Assembly: GCA_000440235.1 (NCBI GenBank)
Contig: ALKQ01000069.1
Coordinates: 1 to 64,000, forward strand
Direction: 5' to 3'
Length of the DNA stretch: 64,000 bases
DNA from: Streptococcus suis 10581
GTDB taxonomy: Bacteria > Bacillota > Bacilli > Lactobacillales > Streptococcaceae
This document shows positions 52,491 to 63,090 of the stretch, piece after piece. The position numbers and the translations under genes are program-made. The number at the start of each line of letters is the position of its first letter. Positions within the stretch are counted from its first letter, which is position 1. The notes under the pieces are model-generated. The model did no database searches. It worked only from the letters and a program-made list of their open reading frames with translations, and was not told the origin of the DNA.

Positions 52491-53749
52491 TATAAACCTT
52501 CGTAAAGTGGGAATTGATCTGTCAAAGCACGCACTTCTTGACGGACTTCCTCAAGAGCGGTTTCATTTTCTGCATTTTCAAGTGCTTTGATAGTTAGTTG
52601 TGCAACCTTGCGAGCTTCCTCTACTCCAAAACCGCGAGCAGTAATGGCCGCAGAGCCAATACGGATACCGCTTGTTTTGAATGGTGAGAGTTTTTCGTAA
52701 GGAATTGAGTTTTTATTGAGAGTAATATTTACTTCATCCAAGAGATGCTGAGCAACTTTACCATTTTCAACAACTTTGGTCACGTCAACGAGGAAGAGAT
52801 GGTTGTCTGTTCCTCCTGTGATGACTTTAAAGTTAGGGTTTGCAAGGAAGACTTCGGCCATGGCCTTGCTGTTCTCAATCACTTTCTGAGCATAGTCTTT
52901 GAAAGCTGGGTCCAAAACTTCTTTGAAAGATACGGCTTTTGCAGCAATGACATGCTCTAATGGACCACCTTGAATGCCTGGGAAGATGGCTGAGTTGATT
53001 TTCTTGATGAGCTCTTCATCATTGGTCAAAATCAAACCACCACGTGGCCCACGAAGAGTTTTATGAGTCGTAGTTGTTGTAATATGGGCATGTGGCACTG
53101 GGTTCGGATGAAGACCTGCTGCTACAAGACCAGCAATATGAGCCATATCCACCATCAGTTTGGCACCCACTGCATCTGCAATTTCGCGGAATTTAGCAAA
53201 GTCAATTGTACGGGCATAGGCTGAAGCACCTGCTACAATCAATTTTGGCTGTACTTCTTTTGCTTGCTCTAGAATTGCATCGTAATCCAGCAAACCTGTC
53301 TCTTCATCTACGTTGTAAGCAACGAAATTGTAGGTTTGTCCTGAGAAGCTAACTGATGCACCGTGAGTCAAGTGACCACCTGCAGCTAAGTCCATCCCCA
53401 TAACAGTGTCTCCTGGCTCAATCAAGGCCATGTAGGCAGCACAATTGGCCTGGCTACCTGAGTGTGGCTGAACATTAGCAAATTTTGCACCGAATATTTC
53501 TTTAGCACGTTCAATAGCTAAACTTTCAACTACGTCAACGCATTCCGTACCGCCATAGTAACGACGACCTGGGTAACCTTCTGCGTATTTATTGGTCAAA
53601 ATAGAACCTTGGGCTGCCATAACAGCTTTAGAAACAACGTTTTCAGACGCAATCAATTCGATATTATTTTGTTGGCGTTTTTCTTCAGCTTGGATAGCTT
53701 CCCAAACTTCTTTATCAAATTCTTTGTAGTTAACTTTGTCAAAAATCAT
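52490..53749 (-). CDS. glyA: Serine hydroxymethyltransferase
   Basis: The 419-residue PLP enzyme converts serine and tetrahydrofolate into glycine and methylene-THF. The PLP-Lys lies in [18 protein letters not shown] (about residue 230); [17 protein letters not shown] and QPHSGSQAN are conserved. Methylene-THF made here also feeds TrmFO and thymidylate synthesis. Full length. Confidence 0.97.
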   Translation of the reverse strand: MIFDKVNYKEFDKEVWEAIQAEEKRQQNNIELIASENVVSKAVMAAQGSILTNKYAEGYPGRRYYGGTECVDVVESLAIERAKEIFGAKFANVQPHSGSQANCAAYMALIEPGDTVMGMDLAAGGHLTHGASVSFSGQTYNFVAYNVDEETGLLDYDAILEQAKEVQPKLIVAGASAYARTIDFAKFREIADAVGAKLMVDMAHIAGLVAAGLHPNPVPHAHITTTTTHKTLRGPRGGLILTNDEELIKKINSAIFPGIQGGPLEHVIAAKAVSFKEVLDPAFKDYAQKVIENSKAMAEVFLANPNFKVITGGTDNHLFLVDVTKVVENGKVAQHLLDEVNITLNKNSIPYEKLSPFKTSGIRIGSAAITARGFGVEEARKVAQLTIKALENAENETALEEVRQEVRALTDQFPLYEGL

Positions 53750-53772
53750 ATACGGTACTCCTTTGTATTGGG

Positions 53773-54204
53773 CTAAATGTGCTTGATAAAACGCTTCTGC
53801 ATTTTATCGGAGTGATAGCCATTCTTTTCGTAGAAAAGATGGGCTTGGAGACGACTTTCAGCAGAATTGAGGCGAATAAAATGGTAGCCCTCTTTCTGTG
53901 CAATTTGCTCAACGGCTTTCAGCAGGCTTGCTCCAATCCCTTGTCCTTGATGACCAGGCAAAACAGCTAGTCCGAGAATATTGAGGCCTGTATCCGAATA
54001 GAGACTTTCATAGACTTGTGCGTGAATGTAACCTTGCACTGTGCCACTTATGTCATCTATATAGACCAACAAGATATGCCCCAATGTGCTCGTACATCTA
54101 AAAAACTGTCGCTCAGTTTGTTCCAATGAACAATCATACCCTAAGGATTGTTCATTGATTTCTCGGATGACTACCAAGTCATCTTTCTCAATGGGACGAA
54201 TCAT
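53773..54204 (-). CDS. GNAT-family N-acetyltransferase
   Basis: The 143-residue enzyme has the acetyl-CoA-binding motif [19 protein letters not shown] and the C-terminal [20 protein letters not shown]. Substrate unknown. It overlaps the upstream sua5 gene by 4 bases. Confidence 0.88.
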   Translation of the reverse strand: MIRPIEKDDLVVIREINEQSLGYDCSLEQTERQFFRCTSTLGHILLVYIDDISGTVQGYIHAQVYESLYSDTGLNILGLAVLPGHQGQGIGASLLKAVEQIAQKEGYHFIRLNSAESRLQAHLFYEKNGYHSDKMQKRFIKHI

Positions 54205-54809
54205 AAAACTACCTCAAATTCTATTTCGGGAATGGCTTTCTGAATCTCTTCGCGGCTGATAGCACCTTGGCGCAAAATCCGCGCTTTCTGTCCAGAAAGG
54301 TCCAAAATCGTTGAATCAATGCCTGTCAGAGCTTGGTCATCCTCAATGCCAGGCAAATCAACTGAGAATTGTGCCTGGATGTCCGAAAACTTCTTGCCAC
54401 TTTCGTTTCCTGAAATATTGGCGGACGGTCCAATAAGTGGGCCAGCCTCTGAAATCAAACGCAAGGTTTGTTCGTGATTGGGAAGACGAAAACCAACAGT
54501 ATCCAGTCCAGAATTAACCCAAAAAGGAACTTTTTCGTTCGCTTTCAGGATAATCGTTAGTGGTCCCGGCATAAATCTATTATACAATTTCTCCAGAAAA
54601 AATGGTGTATTTTGACTGAAAAAATAAATATCGTTCAGATTTGAGACATTTAAGTTCATTGCCTTGTCCCTCGGACGCTGTTTCAACTGATAGACACGAT
54701 TGACTGCATCTTCATTCAAGGCTTGTGCAAAAAGCCCATAGACTGTTTCAGTTGGAAGGATAACAGCACCACCATTTTCAAGAATTGTTCGGAGTTTATC
54801 CATTGTCAT
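54201..54809 (-). CDS. L-threonylcarbamoyladenylate synthase (Sua5/YwlC/TsaC)
   Basis: The 202-residue enzyme makes threonylcarbamoyl-AMP for the t6A37 modification of tRNA. Signature TETVYGLFAQA near the N-terminus, KQRPRDKAMNLNVS, and SANISGNESG are present. It is shorter than two-domain Sua5, so of the TsaC-like single-domain type. It overlaps prmC by 14 bases. Confidence 0.9.
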   Translation of the reverse strand: MTMDKLRTILENGGAVILPTETVYGLFAQALNEDAVNRVYQLKQRPRDKAMNLNVSNLNDIYFFSQNTPFFLEKLYNRFMPGPLTIILKANEKVPFWVNSGLDTVGFRLPNHEQTLRLISEAGPLIGPSANISGNESGKKFSDIQAQFSVDLPGIEDDQALTGIDSTILDLSGQKARILRQGAISREEIQKAIPEIEFEVVL

Positions 54810-55629
54810 CCGCTATGACCTTTCTATCCTGTCCAAATTGATCTTTGAGGACTCGAATTCGCTTTTTGGGGAAATGCAGAGCGAGTAAGTCGGTTAGGTC
54901 TTGCCCTTGCTTGTAGCCAATTTCAAAGTAGAGTTTTCCTTTTTCCTTCAAAAATGCCCCTGCTTGCTCCGCAATTTGTCTATAGATAGCCATGCCATCT
55001 TCTTCCGCAAATAAGGCAAGATGAGGCTCAGAAGTCAATACATTGAGTCCAACTTCGTCTGTGTCATCTGGTGAGATGTAGGGCGGATTAGAAACAATGA
55101 TGTCAAATTGCCCTGTCACTGCTTGCAAGACATCCGATTCTAGAAAGTGGACAGATACTTGATTGTTTCTTGCATTTTCCTGAGCCACTGCTAGGGCATC
55201 CTTTGAAATATCAACCGCAACCACTTCCCAATCAGGTCTAGCTTTTGCAAGGGAAATAGCTATGGCACCGCTTCCTGTACCAATGTCTAAGATACGCAAA
55301 CCTGCTCCGCTATTTTCCTGCAAAATCAAATCAACTAATTCTTCCGTCTCAGGTCTTGGAATCAAAACTCGCTCATCCACAGCAAACTCCAAGCCATGAA
55401 AATCAGCCTTGCCGATAATGTACTGGGCAGGTCGGTGCTGGGAAAGTTGCTGAAAAATCGCATCAATCTCTTCTTTGTCAGTCGGTGTGACTTCCTGACG
55501 GAGCAGGAGGAGAAATTCCGTAAAGTTTAATCCCTTTAAGCCGCGAAAGGTGAAGGACAGGGATTCTGCCTCTTCACCGATTGCGACTAATTGTTCTTCG
55601 TATGCTGCAAATAATTGAGCGTAATTCAT
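54796..55629 (-). CDS. prmC: Release factor glutamine methyltransferase
   Basis: The 277-residue enzyme methylates the GGQ glutamine of release factors. SAM-binding LDIGTGSGAIAISLA and catalytic NPPY in IVSNPPYISPDD are clear. It overlaps by one base the gene of its substrate, release factor 1. Confidence 0.95.
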   Translation of the reverse strand: MNYAQLFAAYEEQLVAIGEEAESLSFTFRGLKGLNFTEFLLLLRQEVTPTDKEEIDAIFQQLSQHRPAQYIIGKADFHGLEFAVDERVLIPRPETEELVDLILQENSGAGLRILDIGTGSGAIAISLAKARPDWEVVAVDISKDALAVAQENARNNQVSVHFLESDVLQAVTGQFDIIVSNPPYISPDDTDEVGLNVLTSEPHLALFAEEDGMAIYRQIAEQAGAFLKEKGKLYFEIGYKQGQDLTDLLALHFPKKRIRVLKDQFGQDRKVIADDNG

Positions 55630-56708
55630 TATTTGTTAAGCTCTTCTAGTTTTTGCGTTTGATCGTAGAGCACGAGGGCATCTACGACTTCGTCCATCTT
55701 ACCTGACAAGATCGTATCCAGCTTTTGCAAGGTCAAGCCGATACGATGGTCGGTCACACGGTTTTGTGGGAAGTTGTATGTACGGATACGCTCTGAACGG
55801 TCACCTGTACCGATAGTTGATTTACGCTCTGCATCCTGCTCATCCTGGGCAATCTGGGCAAAGTGGTCAGCTACACGGGCACGGATAATCTTCATAGCTT
55901 TTTCACGGTTTTTCTGCTGGGTCCGTTCTTCCTGCATTTCTACCTTGATATTGGTTGGCAAGTGAACGATACGCACGGCAGTTGCAACCTTGTTGACGTT
56001 CTGTCCACCAGCACCAGATGCGTGGTAGATATCAACACGGAGGTCTTTTGGATCGATGTCATACTCCACTTCTTCAACTTCTGGCATGATGAGGACGGTT
56101 GCCGTAGAAGTATGAACGCGGCCTTGGCTTTCTGTCACAGGGACACGTTGGACACGGTGAGCTCCTGACTCATACTTGAGTTTTGAATAAACGGATTGGC
56201 CAGATACCATGGCAACCACTTCCTTGATACCGCCGACACCATTATAAGAAGCCTCCATGACTTCAAAACGCCAGCCTTGACCTTCTGCATATTTTTGATA
56301 CATGGTCAAGAGGTCACCAGCGAAGAGGGCAGCTTCATCACCACCTGCGGCACCACGGATTTCCAAGATGATGTTTTTGTCATCGTTAGGGTCTTTTGGC
56401 AAGAGAAGGATTTTCAACTTTTCTTCGTAAGCCTCTTTATCAGCCTTAGCTTGTTTGAGTTCTTCCTTAGCCATTTCCTCCAAGTCAGCATCATCAGAAG
56501 ATTCTTTAATCATTTCTTCTGCATCGACAATGTTTTGAAGTACAGTCTTATATTCGCGGTAGGCAGTTACTGTATCACGAGTTGCAGCTTCTTCCTTAGA
56601 CAACTCCATAAAACGCTTGGTATCGCTGACTACATCAGGGTCAGACAACAATTCACCAAGTTCCTCGTAGCGGTTCTCCACCGCCTGTAATTGATCGTAG
56701 ATGTTCAT
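55629..56708 (-). CDS. prfA: Peptide chain release factor 1
   Basis: The 359-residue factor ends translation at UAA and UAG. It has the anticodon-like [16 protein letters not shown] segment and GGQ in [16 protein letters not shown] (Gln about 233). Long intergenic repeats lie upstream (56715-57003). Confidence 0.97.
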   Translation of the reverse strand: MNIYDQLQAVENRYEELGELLSDPDVVSDTKRFMELSKEEAATRDTVTAYREYKTVLQNIVDAEEMIKESSDDADLEEMAKEELKQAKADKEAYEEKLKILLLPKDPNDDKNIILEIRGAAGGDEAALFAGDLLTMYQKYAEGQGWRFEVMEASYNGVGGIKEVVAMVSGQSVYSKLKYESGAHRVQRVPVTESQGRVHTSTATVLIMPEVEEVEYDIDPKDLRVDIYHASGAGGQNVNKVATAVRIVHLPTNIKVEMQEERTQQKNREKAMKIIRARVADHFAQIAQDEQDAERKSTIGTGDRSERIRTYNFPQNRVTDHRIGLTLQKLDTILSGKMDEVVDALVLYDQTQKLEELNK

Positions 56709-56714
56709 AATTTT

Positions 56715-57003
56715 AAGATATTAAGGGCGTTAAACGAACAAAGCAAAAATAGGAGTTTTGACGAAGGACGAAAGCGTCCTAGGAAAAACTATCTTTTTTG
56801 CACAGTTCGTAGCCCGAATTCAGTTCCTTTCTAAAAATTTGGAAAGAACACACTTCTAGTTAGCTTGTAGGCGTGTTCAATTCCATTAAGATATTAACGT
56901 CGTTAAGCGACTCAAAGGAAATTAGGAATTCTGACGTGGAAACTTCGGTTTCTAGGAAGAATTATCTATTTCCACAGAGTCGTAGCCCGAATTCAATTCC
57001 TTT
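56715..57003 (-). repeat. Tandem pair of structured 115-bp repeats between tdk and prfA
   Basis: Copy 1 (56715-56830) and copy 2 (56888-57003) share AAGATATTAA at one end and GTAGCCCGAATTCA(G/A)TTCC at the other. Inside, paired arms differ together: CGAAC/GTTCG in copy 1 against CGACTC/GAGTCG in copy 2, and GCAAAAA/TTTTTTGC against GGAAA/TTTCC. A central hairpin differs too (GGACGAAAGCGTCC against GAAACTTCGGTTTC). Such compensation argues for a conserved folded RNA or DNA. The 395-base gap contains no gene. Confidence 0.8.
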
Positions 57004-57103
57004 GCTGTAGTATGTAAGTCATGAAAATTGGCACAGAGTCATGGGCAAATTCAGTTCTATACAGATGCTCAGTTTACAGCCGCTTCTCATTTCATTTTCA
57101 AAA

Positions 57104-57685
57104 TTAGGGTAAATCTTTAATTTCCGGTGAAAAATAATGTTTGCGACAGACAGGAATATAGGTTTCATTGCCACCAATTTGGATTTGTTCTCCTTCATAA
57201 GTAGGTTTTCCATCCTGTGTTCTCAAAACCATTGTCGCTTTTTTAGAACAATATTGGCAGATTGTTTTTATCTCATCCAATTTGTCAGCCAAAAGCAACA
57301 AGTGTTTAGAGCCTTCAAAGAGTTCATTGCGGAAATCATTTTTCAGACCAAAGGCCATAACTGGAACATCCAATTCATCTACCACTCGTGCCAAGTCATA
57401 GACATGGTGGCGACGAAGGAATTGGGCTTCATCAATCAAAACACAATAAGGACGAGGCTCCATTTTCTGAATATAACCAAAGATGTCCATCTCATCATCA
57501 ATTGCAACTGCTTCACGTCGCATACCAATACGGCTAGAAACAACGCCAAAGGCATCACGAGTGTCCAAGGCAGAGGTCATGATGACAACGGGCTTGCCTT
57601 GCTCTTCATAGTTATGGGCTACTTTAAGAATTTCAATGGTTTTGCCAGAATTCATCGTCCCATATTTATAGTATAATTGAGCCAC
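57104..57685 (-). CDS. tdk: Thymidine kinase
   Basis: The 193-residue enzyme phosphorylates thymidine in the salvage pathway. P-loop [11 protein letters not shown], Walker-B-like LIDEAQFL, zinc Cys pair CQYCSKKA and C-terminal CRKHYF, and the lasso loop with [18 protein letters not shown] are all present. Confidence 0.96.
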   Translation of the reverse strand: MAQLYYKYGTMNSGKTIEILKVAHNYEEQGKPVVIMTSALDTRDAFGVVSSRIGMRREAVAIDDEMDIFGYIQKMEPRPYCVLIDEAQFLRRHHVYDLARVVDELDVPVMAFGLKNDFRNELFEGSKHLLLLADKLDEIKTICQYCSKKATMVLRTQDGKPTYEGEQIQIGGNETYIPVCRKHYFSPEIKDLP

Positions 57686-57754
57686 TTTTCACTTTCCAAT
57701 CTTAAAATTTCACTCCTTCCATTCTATCATAATTTGACCATTTAGGAAACAGAA

Positions 57755-57779
57755 AAACAAGCCCGATTTGAGCTTGTTT
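57755..57779 (-). terminator. Terminator of the small membrane protein gene
   Basis: AAACAAGC / GCTTGTTT stem with T-run on the minus strand, 5 bases from the stop at 57784. Confidence 0.7.
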
Positions 57780-57783
57780 GTTA

Positions 57784-58008
57784 TTAGGACCAAGGTAATG
57801 ATAAGAAGTTTCCGACACACTCAAAAATAATTTTAGCAGCTTTTGGTTTCCACTTGTATAGCATGATGCATCCATAGATTAAGCTGAAGAAGGAAAACGC
57901 AAGAAACAAGGGGCCTTTCCATATAGTTTGGTAAAAAACAGTTATCACTAGATACAAAAATAGTCCAGTGAGTAGGAACGATAAAATCATACGGAATTTA
58001 TAGGTCAT
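57784..58008 (-). CDS. Small two-segment membrane protein, unknown function
   Basis: ATG 58008 follows AAGGAGGG and gives 74 residues; an upstream ATG in frame lies before that site. Two hydrophobic segments (MILSFLLTGLFLYLVITVFY and LFLAFSFFSLIYGCIMLY) form a hairpin in the membrane, with a short basic loop after. Family not recognised. Confidence 0.7.
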   Translation of the reverse strand: MTYKFRMILSFLLTGLFLYLVITVFYQTIWKGPLFLAFSFFSLIYGCIMLYKWKPKAAKIIFECVGNFLSLPWS

Positions 58009-58067
58009 GAGCAATCCCTCCTTATAAGAGTAGCATAGCACATAGTGTAAGCGTTGTCAACACTTCC

Positions 58068-59405
58068 CTATTCACAACCAATCCCATCACCATCACGATC
58101 TAAGTGTGGTGCATATCCTGGATCTCCAATACGTACAGGAGCTGCTCCAGCATTTCGAGCGGCTGTACAATTTTTATAATACACAGTTCCAGCCGATGTT
58201 CCTGCGAATTGTTGAATTTGAGCTTGATTTTGTGCTTGGGACTGAGCCTGAGCTGCTTTTTGTGCTTCAGCAGCAAGTCTAGCCTCTTCTTTTTTACGTG
58301 CTTTCTCAACGATTGCCTTTTCGGCATTCCAATACTTAATGACAATTTTACTATCTTTTCTGATAACTTTATCATTTATTTTGTTAAAGTTCTTTCCATT
58401 AATTTCCACACTCTGAATTTGGCCATTCTTACCTATTTCATTGGTTTCAATTGAGGTCTCAGATACCTGATTAAAGCCATTGTTTGTAAATAGTTGCTTG
58501 GTATCTGCTACAGTTGTTGTAGTTAGAGAGACCGGTAATTCAGCAAAGCTAGAAAAATCTGAGTAAGTAACTTCAATAGGGATTTGTTTTTTAACGACAG
58601 GTTCGATATTTGAAAGATTTTTTATATTCTCACCATTTACAGTAATTTTTATTATTTTCTCATGCTTAGTTTTTTCCTTATCAGCTACTGCAGTCCATTT
58701 TACATTTGAAAAACCTGCAGTGGTTAGTTGTTTTTCCAAATCCTTCCTATTTCCAGTTATATCAAGAGTTGTTGGAAATTCAATATTATCTGGACTGACA
58801 TCAAAATAAGTAATTGTAATTGGAAGTTTTTTAGAGTAAAAGTATCCACTTGTGTATGTCGATGAACCGATCTCAATCTTATCTACTGTGTCTTTTTTAT
58901 CAATATTGCCTTTTTCTACTAAAAGTATTGGACTCTTACTCACATTCTCGAATCCTGCATCATCCAATTTCTCCTCAATTTCCGAAAGTTTTTTTGAAGA
59001 GAATGCTAATTCTACTGCATCATCTGTAGCACCTTGATAGGTGATTGTAACGGGAGTCGATTTCAAAACTCTTCCTTCTTTCCAATCCTCCCCATCAACA
59101 GATACAAACTTCACAAAAGTATCATCAATATTCTCGCCATATTCAATATTGCTTATTTTAATGGTTTCAACTTTTTCAAACCCAGCTTCCTCAAACTGTT
59201 TAAGGACTACCTCAATAGATTTATCATAAATCTGATCTTTCATAGGTAACTCAGCTGTCATTAACTGACCGCCAACAACTGTTGTAATTCCTAAACCTCC
59301 AATGGCAATTGCAGTCTTGCGATTCAAAATTTTTTTAATTCTCGGAATAGATTCCAAATGATTTGAGTGAGTTGACCATCTATTAAACATATTCTCTAAC
59401 CTCAA
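58068..59405 (-). CDS. Membrane-anchored surface protein with PASTA-like repeats and excalibur domain
   Basis: The 445-residue protein has one N-terminal membrane segment (AIAIGGLGITTVVGGQLM, about 32-50) and an extracellular part with four repeats of a 70-85-residue unit (FEEAGFEKVETIKIS, LDDAGFENVSKSPIL, LTTAGFSNVKWTAVA, FTNNGFNQVSETSIE), the helix-strand pattern of PASTA domains. An Ala/Gln-rich helix (about 370-395) leads to a C-terminal excalibur domain: YYKNCTAARNAGAAPV and DLDRDGDGIGCE-like Ca-binding DxDxDGxxCE. It probably binds the cell wall and calcium. Confidence 0.85.
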   Translation of the reverse strand: MRLENMFNRWSTHSNHLESIPRIKKILNRKTAIAIGGLGITTVVGGQLMTAELPMKDQIYDKSIEVVLKQFEEAGFEKVETIKISNIEYGENIDDTFVKFVSVDGEDWKEGRVLKSTPVTITYQGATDDAVELAFSSKKLSEIEEKLDDAGFENVSKSPILLVEKGNIDKKDTVDKIEIGSSTYTSGYFYSKKLPITITYFDVSPDNIEFPTTLDITGNRKDLEKQLTTAGFSNVKWTAVADKEKTKHEKIIKITVNGENIKNLSNIEPVVKKQIPIEVTYSDFSSFAELPVSLTTTTVADTKQLFTNNGFNQVSETSIETNEIGKNGQIQSVEINGKNFNKINDKVIRKDSKIVIKYWNAEKAIVEKARKKEEARLAAEAQKAAQAQSQAQNQAQIQQFAGTSAGTVYYKNCTAARNAGAAPVRIGDPGYAPHLDRDGDGIGCE

Positions 59406-59468
59406 CTATTTTTATGTGATTATTATAACATGTAGAAAATAGTCTTACAATAATTTCTAGAAAAATTC

Positions 59469-59497
59469 TTGGATATTGTAAAAAACTATGGTAAAAT
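59469..59497 (+). promoter_or_regulatory. Promoter of the tautomerase gene
   Basis: TTGGAT (59469-59474), 17 bases, TAAAAT (59492-59497); the ribosome-binding site GGAGG follows at 59512-59516. Confidence 0.6.
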
Positions 59498-59523
59498 ATA
59501 CAAAAATTATTCGGAGGTTAGGT

Positions 59524-59706
59524 ATGCCATTTGTACGTATTGATTTGTTTGAAGGACGCACAGAAGAACAAAAGATTGCCTTAGCACGTGAAGTTACCGA
59601 AGTTGTATCTCGTAATACTAATGCGCCCAAAGAAGCCATTCATGTCTTCATCAATGATATGCCTGAAGGGACTTACTACCCACAAGGTGAAATGAAACGT
59701 AAATAA
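59524..59706 (+). CDS. 4-oxalocrotonate tautomerase family enzyme
   Basis: The 60-residue protein starts Met-Pro-Phe-Val; removal of Met exposes the catalytic Pro1. The pattern PFVRIDLFEGRTEEQKIALA and later VFINDMPEGTYY fits the family. A start upstream would bury Pro1, so ATG 59524 with GGAGG seven bases before is right. Native substrate unknown. Confidence 0.92.
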   Translation: MPFVRIDLFEGRTEEQKIALAREVTEVVSRNTNAPKEAIHVFINDMPEGTYYPQGEMKRK

Positions 59707-59710
59707 GAGA

Positions 59711-59742
59711 AAACACTCTTGCAACAAAATGCAGGAGTGTTT
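59711..59742. terminator. Bidirectional terminator between tautomerase gene and lepA
   Basis: AAACACTCTTGC pairs with GCAGGAGTGTTT around CAAAA; T-rich on both sides. It serves the two convergent genes. Confidence 0.8.
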
Positions 59743-59755
59743 CTTTGTATCGAGT

Positions 59756-61588
59756 TTATTTCTTATCGTCTTCATCCATGCTGAGAACGCTGAGGAAGGC
59801 TTCTTGTGGGACTTCGACAGAGCCGATGGCTTTCATCCGTTTTTTACCAGCTTTTTGTTTTTCTAGGAGTTTGCGTTTACGAGAAACGTCACCACCATAA
59901 CACTTGGCCAAAACGTTCTTACGGAGGGCCTTGATGTCGCTACGAGCCACGATTTTCTGGCCGATTGCTGCTTGAATTGGCACTTCAAACTGCTGACGAG
60001 GAATGATTTTCTTGAGCTTATCCACGATAAGCTTCCCACGTTCATAGGCAAATTCCTTGTGGACGATAAAGCTAAGGGCATCGACCTTGTCACCATTGAG
60101 GAGAATGTCCATTTTAACCAACTTGGATGAGCGGTATTCCGAAATTTCATAATCAAAGCTGGCATAGCCACGAGTTGAGGACTTGAGTTTGTCAAAGAAA
60201 TCAAAGACAATCTCAGCCAATGGAATTTGATAAATAACATTGACACGATTATCGTCGATGTAATCCATGGTTACAAAGTCACCGCGCTTGCGCTGAGCCA
60301 ATTCCATGACCGCACCAACATATTCCTGCGGTACCATGATTTGTGCTTTAACGTAAGGTTCCTCAATATTGGCAATCTTAGTCGGATCTGGGAACTCTGA
60401 CGGGTTGGCTACATCAATAGACTCTCCGTCCGTCATGTTGACATGGTAAACTACCGATGGAGCTGTCATGATAAGGTCAATGTTAAACTCACGCTCAATT
60501 CGTTCTTGGATAACATCCATGTGCAAGAGGCCCAAGAATCCACAACGGAAACCAAATCCGAGTGCCTGCGATGTTTCTGGCTCAAACTGTAAGCTGGCAT
60601 CGTTGAGTTGGAGTTTTTCCAAGGCTTCACGGAGGTCATTGTACTTGTTGGAATCAATTGGATAGATACCTGCAAAGACCATTGGATTCATCTGCTTGTA
60701 GCCCGCTAGTGGCTCGCTAGCAGGATTTTCAGCCAAGGTCACCGTATCACCGACACGGGTGTCGGCAACCGTCTTGATAGAGGCTGCAATGTAACCTACA
60801 TCACCAGTCGCCAAGTAATCACGACCGATTGCTTTTGGTGTGAAGATACCTACTTCCGTCACATCAAAGGTCTTGCCATTGCTCATCATCTGAATAGTAT
60901 CGCCAGGTTTTACCACACCGTTGACAATACGAACTTGCAGGATAACGCCTCGATACGGATCGTAAACCGAGTCAAAAATCAAGGCTTGCAATGGAGCTTC
61001 GACATCACCAGTCGGTGCTGGAACCTTCTCCACGATCTGCTCCAAGATTTCCTCGATACCAATACCTGCCTTGGCTGATGTTGGCACTGCTTCAGAAGCA
61101 TCCAAACCAATCACATCTTCGATTTCCTGACGAACACGCTCAGGGTCTGCTGCTGGTAGGTCAATCTTGTTAATGATTGGCAAGATTTCCAAATCATTGT
61201 CCAAGGCTAGATAAACGTTAGCCAAGGTCTGTGCTTCAATCCCTTGAGCAGCATCCACCACTAAAATCGCTCCCTCACAGGCAGCCAACGAACGCGATAC
61301 CTCATAGGTAAAATCCACGTGTCCTGGCGTGTCAATCAAGTGGAAAATGTATGTCTCTCCATCTTTAGCTGTATAGTTGAGTTCGATTGCGTTGAGTTTG
61401 ATTGTGATACCACGCTCGCGTTCTAAGTCCATACTATCCAGCAACTGGGCTTGCATTTCACGGCTGGAAACTGTTTCTGTCTTCTCAAGAATACGGTCAG
61501 CCAAGGTTGATTTACCATGGTCGATGTGGGCAATAATGGAGAAATTACGAATTTTCTCCTGTCGTTTTTTCAAATCTTCTAAATTCAT
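59756..61588 (-). CDS. lepA: Translation elongation factor 4
   Basis: The 610-residue GTPase acts on stalled ribosomes. G1 [40 protein letters not shown], and the EF4-specific C-terminal domain ending in [20 protein letters not shown] are all visible. Full length. Confidence 0.97.
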   Translation of the reverse strand: MNLEDLKKRQEKIRNFSIIAHIDHGKSTLADRILEKTETVSSREMQAQLLDSMDLERERGITIKLNAIELNYTAKDGETYIFHLIDTPGHVDFTYEVSRSLAACEGAILVVDAAQGIEAQTLANVYLALDNDLEILPIINKIDLPAADPERVRQEIEDVIGLDASEAVPTSAKAGIGIEEILEQIVEKVPAPTGDVEAPLQALIFDSVYDPYRGVILQVRIVNGVVKPGDTIQMMSNGKTFDVTEVGIFTPKAIGRDYLATGDVGYIAASIKTVADTRVGDTVTLAENPASEPLAGYKQMNPMVFAGIYPIDSNKYNDLREALEKLQLNDASLQFEPETSQALGFGFRCGFLGLLHMDVIQERIEREFNIDLIMTAPSVVYHVNMTDGESIDVANPSEFPDPTKIANIEEPYVKAQIMVPQEYVGAVMELAQRKRGDFVTMDYIDDNRVNVIYQIPLAEIVFDFFDKLKSSTRGYASFDYEISEYRSSKLVKMDILLNGDKVDALSFIVHKEFAYERGKLIVDKLKKIIPRQQFEVPIQAAIGQKIVARSDIKALRKNVLAKCYGGDVSRKRKLLEKQKAGKKRMKAIGSVEVPQEAFLSVLSMDEDDKK

Positions 61589-61879
61589 GTTTCTTCCTCT
61601 ACAAGGGTATTACTCCTCATTATATCAGATTTAGTGATAATTTTCCATAAGAAAAACACCTAGAAATATAGGTTGTTGTTACGGTTGTTGTTACGAGTAA
61701 ATTCCCAAAGTAAGTTCTAGTCGGTCATAAAATAAGACTGAAACAAGGAATTATTGTTTGATTAAAGGTATGGAGCCATTAATTTTCGATATATAAATTC
61801 CAGTTAATATATCAAAGAGTTAATTTGATTTTATTACTTGTCCCACATAAACTCGATATATTTTTAATGAATTTAATAA
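61589..61879. other. Gene-free spacer upstream of lepA
   Basis: The only marked structure is a 12-bp direct repeat GTTGTTGTTACG (near 61673 and 61685) next to an imperfect hairpin (CACCTA-N6-TAGGTT near 61652). I see no gene. Confidence 0.4.
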
Positions 61880-62551
61880 TTACAATTTTTCATCATTTAA
61901 AACGTAAATTGTCAGTTCGTAATAAGCACGATAACCTTTAGCATAACTCCCTTGTCTTTCCATATCTACTGACAAGTTCAACTTTTCCCCTCTATCGATT
62001 AGTCGGGAAACTTCCTCAGAAGCAGTTTTAGGGATATAGCCAACAAAATAACCACATACAAGTACTTTAACTGCATTTGGGTCATACTTATTATCTGGCT
62101 CACGAACTAACTTGACATCTGTAGTTTCTCCGCCGTACGTCAGACATCTTAACACCCTCATTGGCTCAAAACGATCTTCCCTATATTGCGTACCTGCTAC
62201 ATAAAAATGCGAAAAATATTTGTACTTAGCAATGAATTCTCTATTTTTATTGATAGCCTCCTCTATAGAATCAATCTCATTTTTATAATGGCTAATCAAT
62301 CCATCACATCTATCCGATTGGAAATATGATGTTACTACACACATGAAACAAAGAAATACCATAATAACAAGAAACATCCCTTTGAATACAATGACAGAGA
62401 AGAACAGCATCGTTATAGCAAAAAACAACCAATTTTTACACTGCTTCTTCATAATCCGCAAGTTCTCAATCTCCAAAAGTATACCTTCAATTTGCTTTTC
62501 CTGTTGAATAATTTCTTCTTTGATAAGACTAATCGTTGTTCCTTGCCCCAT
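61880..62551 (-). CDS. Membrane protein with C-terminal HIRAN domain
   Basis: The 223-residue protein has a coiled N-terminal helix (KEEIIQQEKQIEGILLEIEN), two membrane segments (about 40-75: LFFAITMLFFSVIVFKGMFL, VIMVFLCFMCVVTSYF), another helix, and a HIRAN domain from about 118 (FYVAGTQYREDRF, LVREPDNKYDPNAVKVLV, VGYIPKTASEEVSRLI). A membrane-tethered HIRAN is unusual. It is a distant paralogue of the HIRAN protein at 48916-49269. Confidence 0.75.
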   Translation of the reverse strand: MGQGTTISLIKEEIIQQEKQIEGILLEIENLRIMKKQCKNWLFFAITMLFFSVIVFKGMFLVIMVFLCFMCVVTSYFQSDRCDGLISHYKNEIDSIEEAINKNREFIAKYKYFSHFYVAGTQYREDRFEPMRVLRCLTYGGETTDVKLVREPDNKYDPNAVKVLVCGYFVGYIPKTASEEVSRLIDRGEKLNLSVDMERQGSYAKGYRAYYELTIYVLNDEKL

Positions 62552-62621
62552 GGTAAATAACCTCTCTATTATTGCTTTTTTTCATTATACCACTAATCAG
62601 TTTTTTCACCAATTTATCAAA

Positions 62622-62646
62622 GAAAAACACCTAGAAAACTAGGTGT
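62622..62646 (-). terminator. Terminator of ndk
   Basis: ACACCTAG-AAAA-CTAGGTGT, with TTTTTCTTT following on the minus strand. Confidence 0.85.
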
Positions 62647-62654
62647 CTGCTCTG

Positions 62655-63068
62655 CTATTTTCCCAGCCAAAGACCGATCTCGCGTTCGGCTGCTTCTGCA
62701 CTATCTGATCCATGAACAACATTTGCCACAATTCCCTCAACGGGCGCTGTCGCAAAATCTCCACGTATAGTCCCAGGTAGGGCGTTGACTGGATTGGTAG
62801 CTCCCATCATATCTCGCCAAGATTTGATAATTTCTGGCCCTTCTATAATGCCAGCTATCATCGGCCCGCTCGTCATATATTGTACTAATTGCGGGAAGAA
62901 AGGTTTATCTGTCAAATGTTCATAATGTTGACTGATTAGCTCTTCTGTCGCTGTAACCATTTTTAAATCTTGGATTTGAAATCCCCTGCGTTCGATACGT
63001 GAAAGAATTTGTCCTGCAAGTCCACGCTTAAGAGCATCTGGTTTGATGATGAAGAAAGTACGTTCCAT
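62655..63068 (-). CDS. ndk: Nucleoside diphosphate kinase
   Basis: The 137-residue enzyme equilibrates NTP pools. [20 protein letters not shown] at the start and the phospho-His in [16 protein letters not shown] are canonical. Normal length. Confidence 0.96.
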   Translation of the reverse strand: MERTFFIIKPDALKRGLAGQILSRIERRGFQIQDLKMVTATEELISQHYEHLTDKPFFPQLVQYMTSGPMIAGIIEGPEIIKSWRDMMGATNPVNALPGTIRGDFATAPVEGIVANVVHGSDSAEAAEREIGLWLGK

Positions 63069-63090
63069 GATTTTTCTCCTGAACTGTTTA

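Noticed and set aside
56715..57003. CRISPR array
   Set aside because: Only two long, diverged, structured copies; no short regular repeats or spacers and no cas genes.
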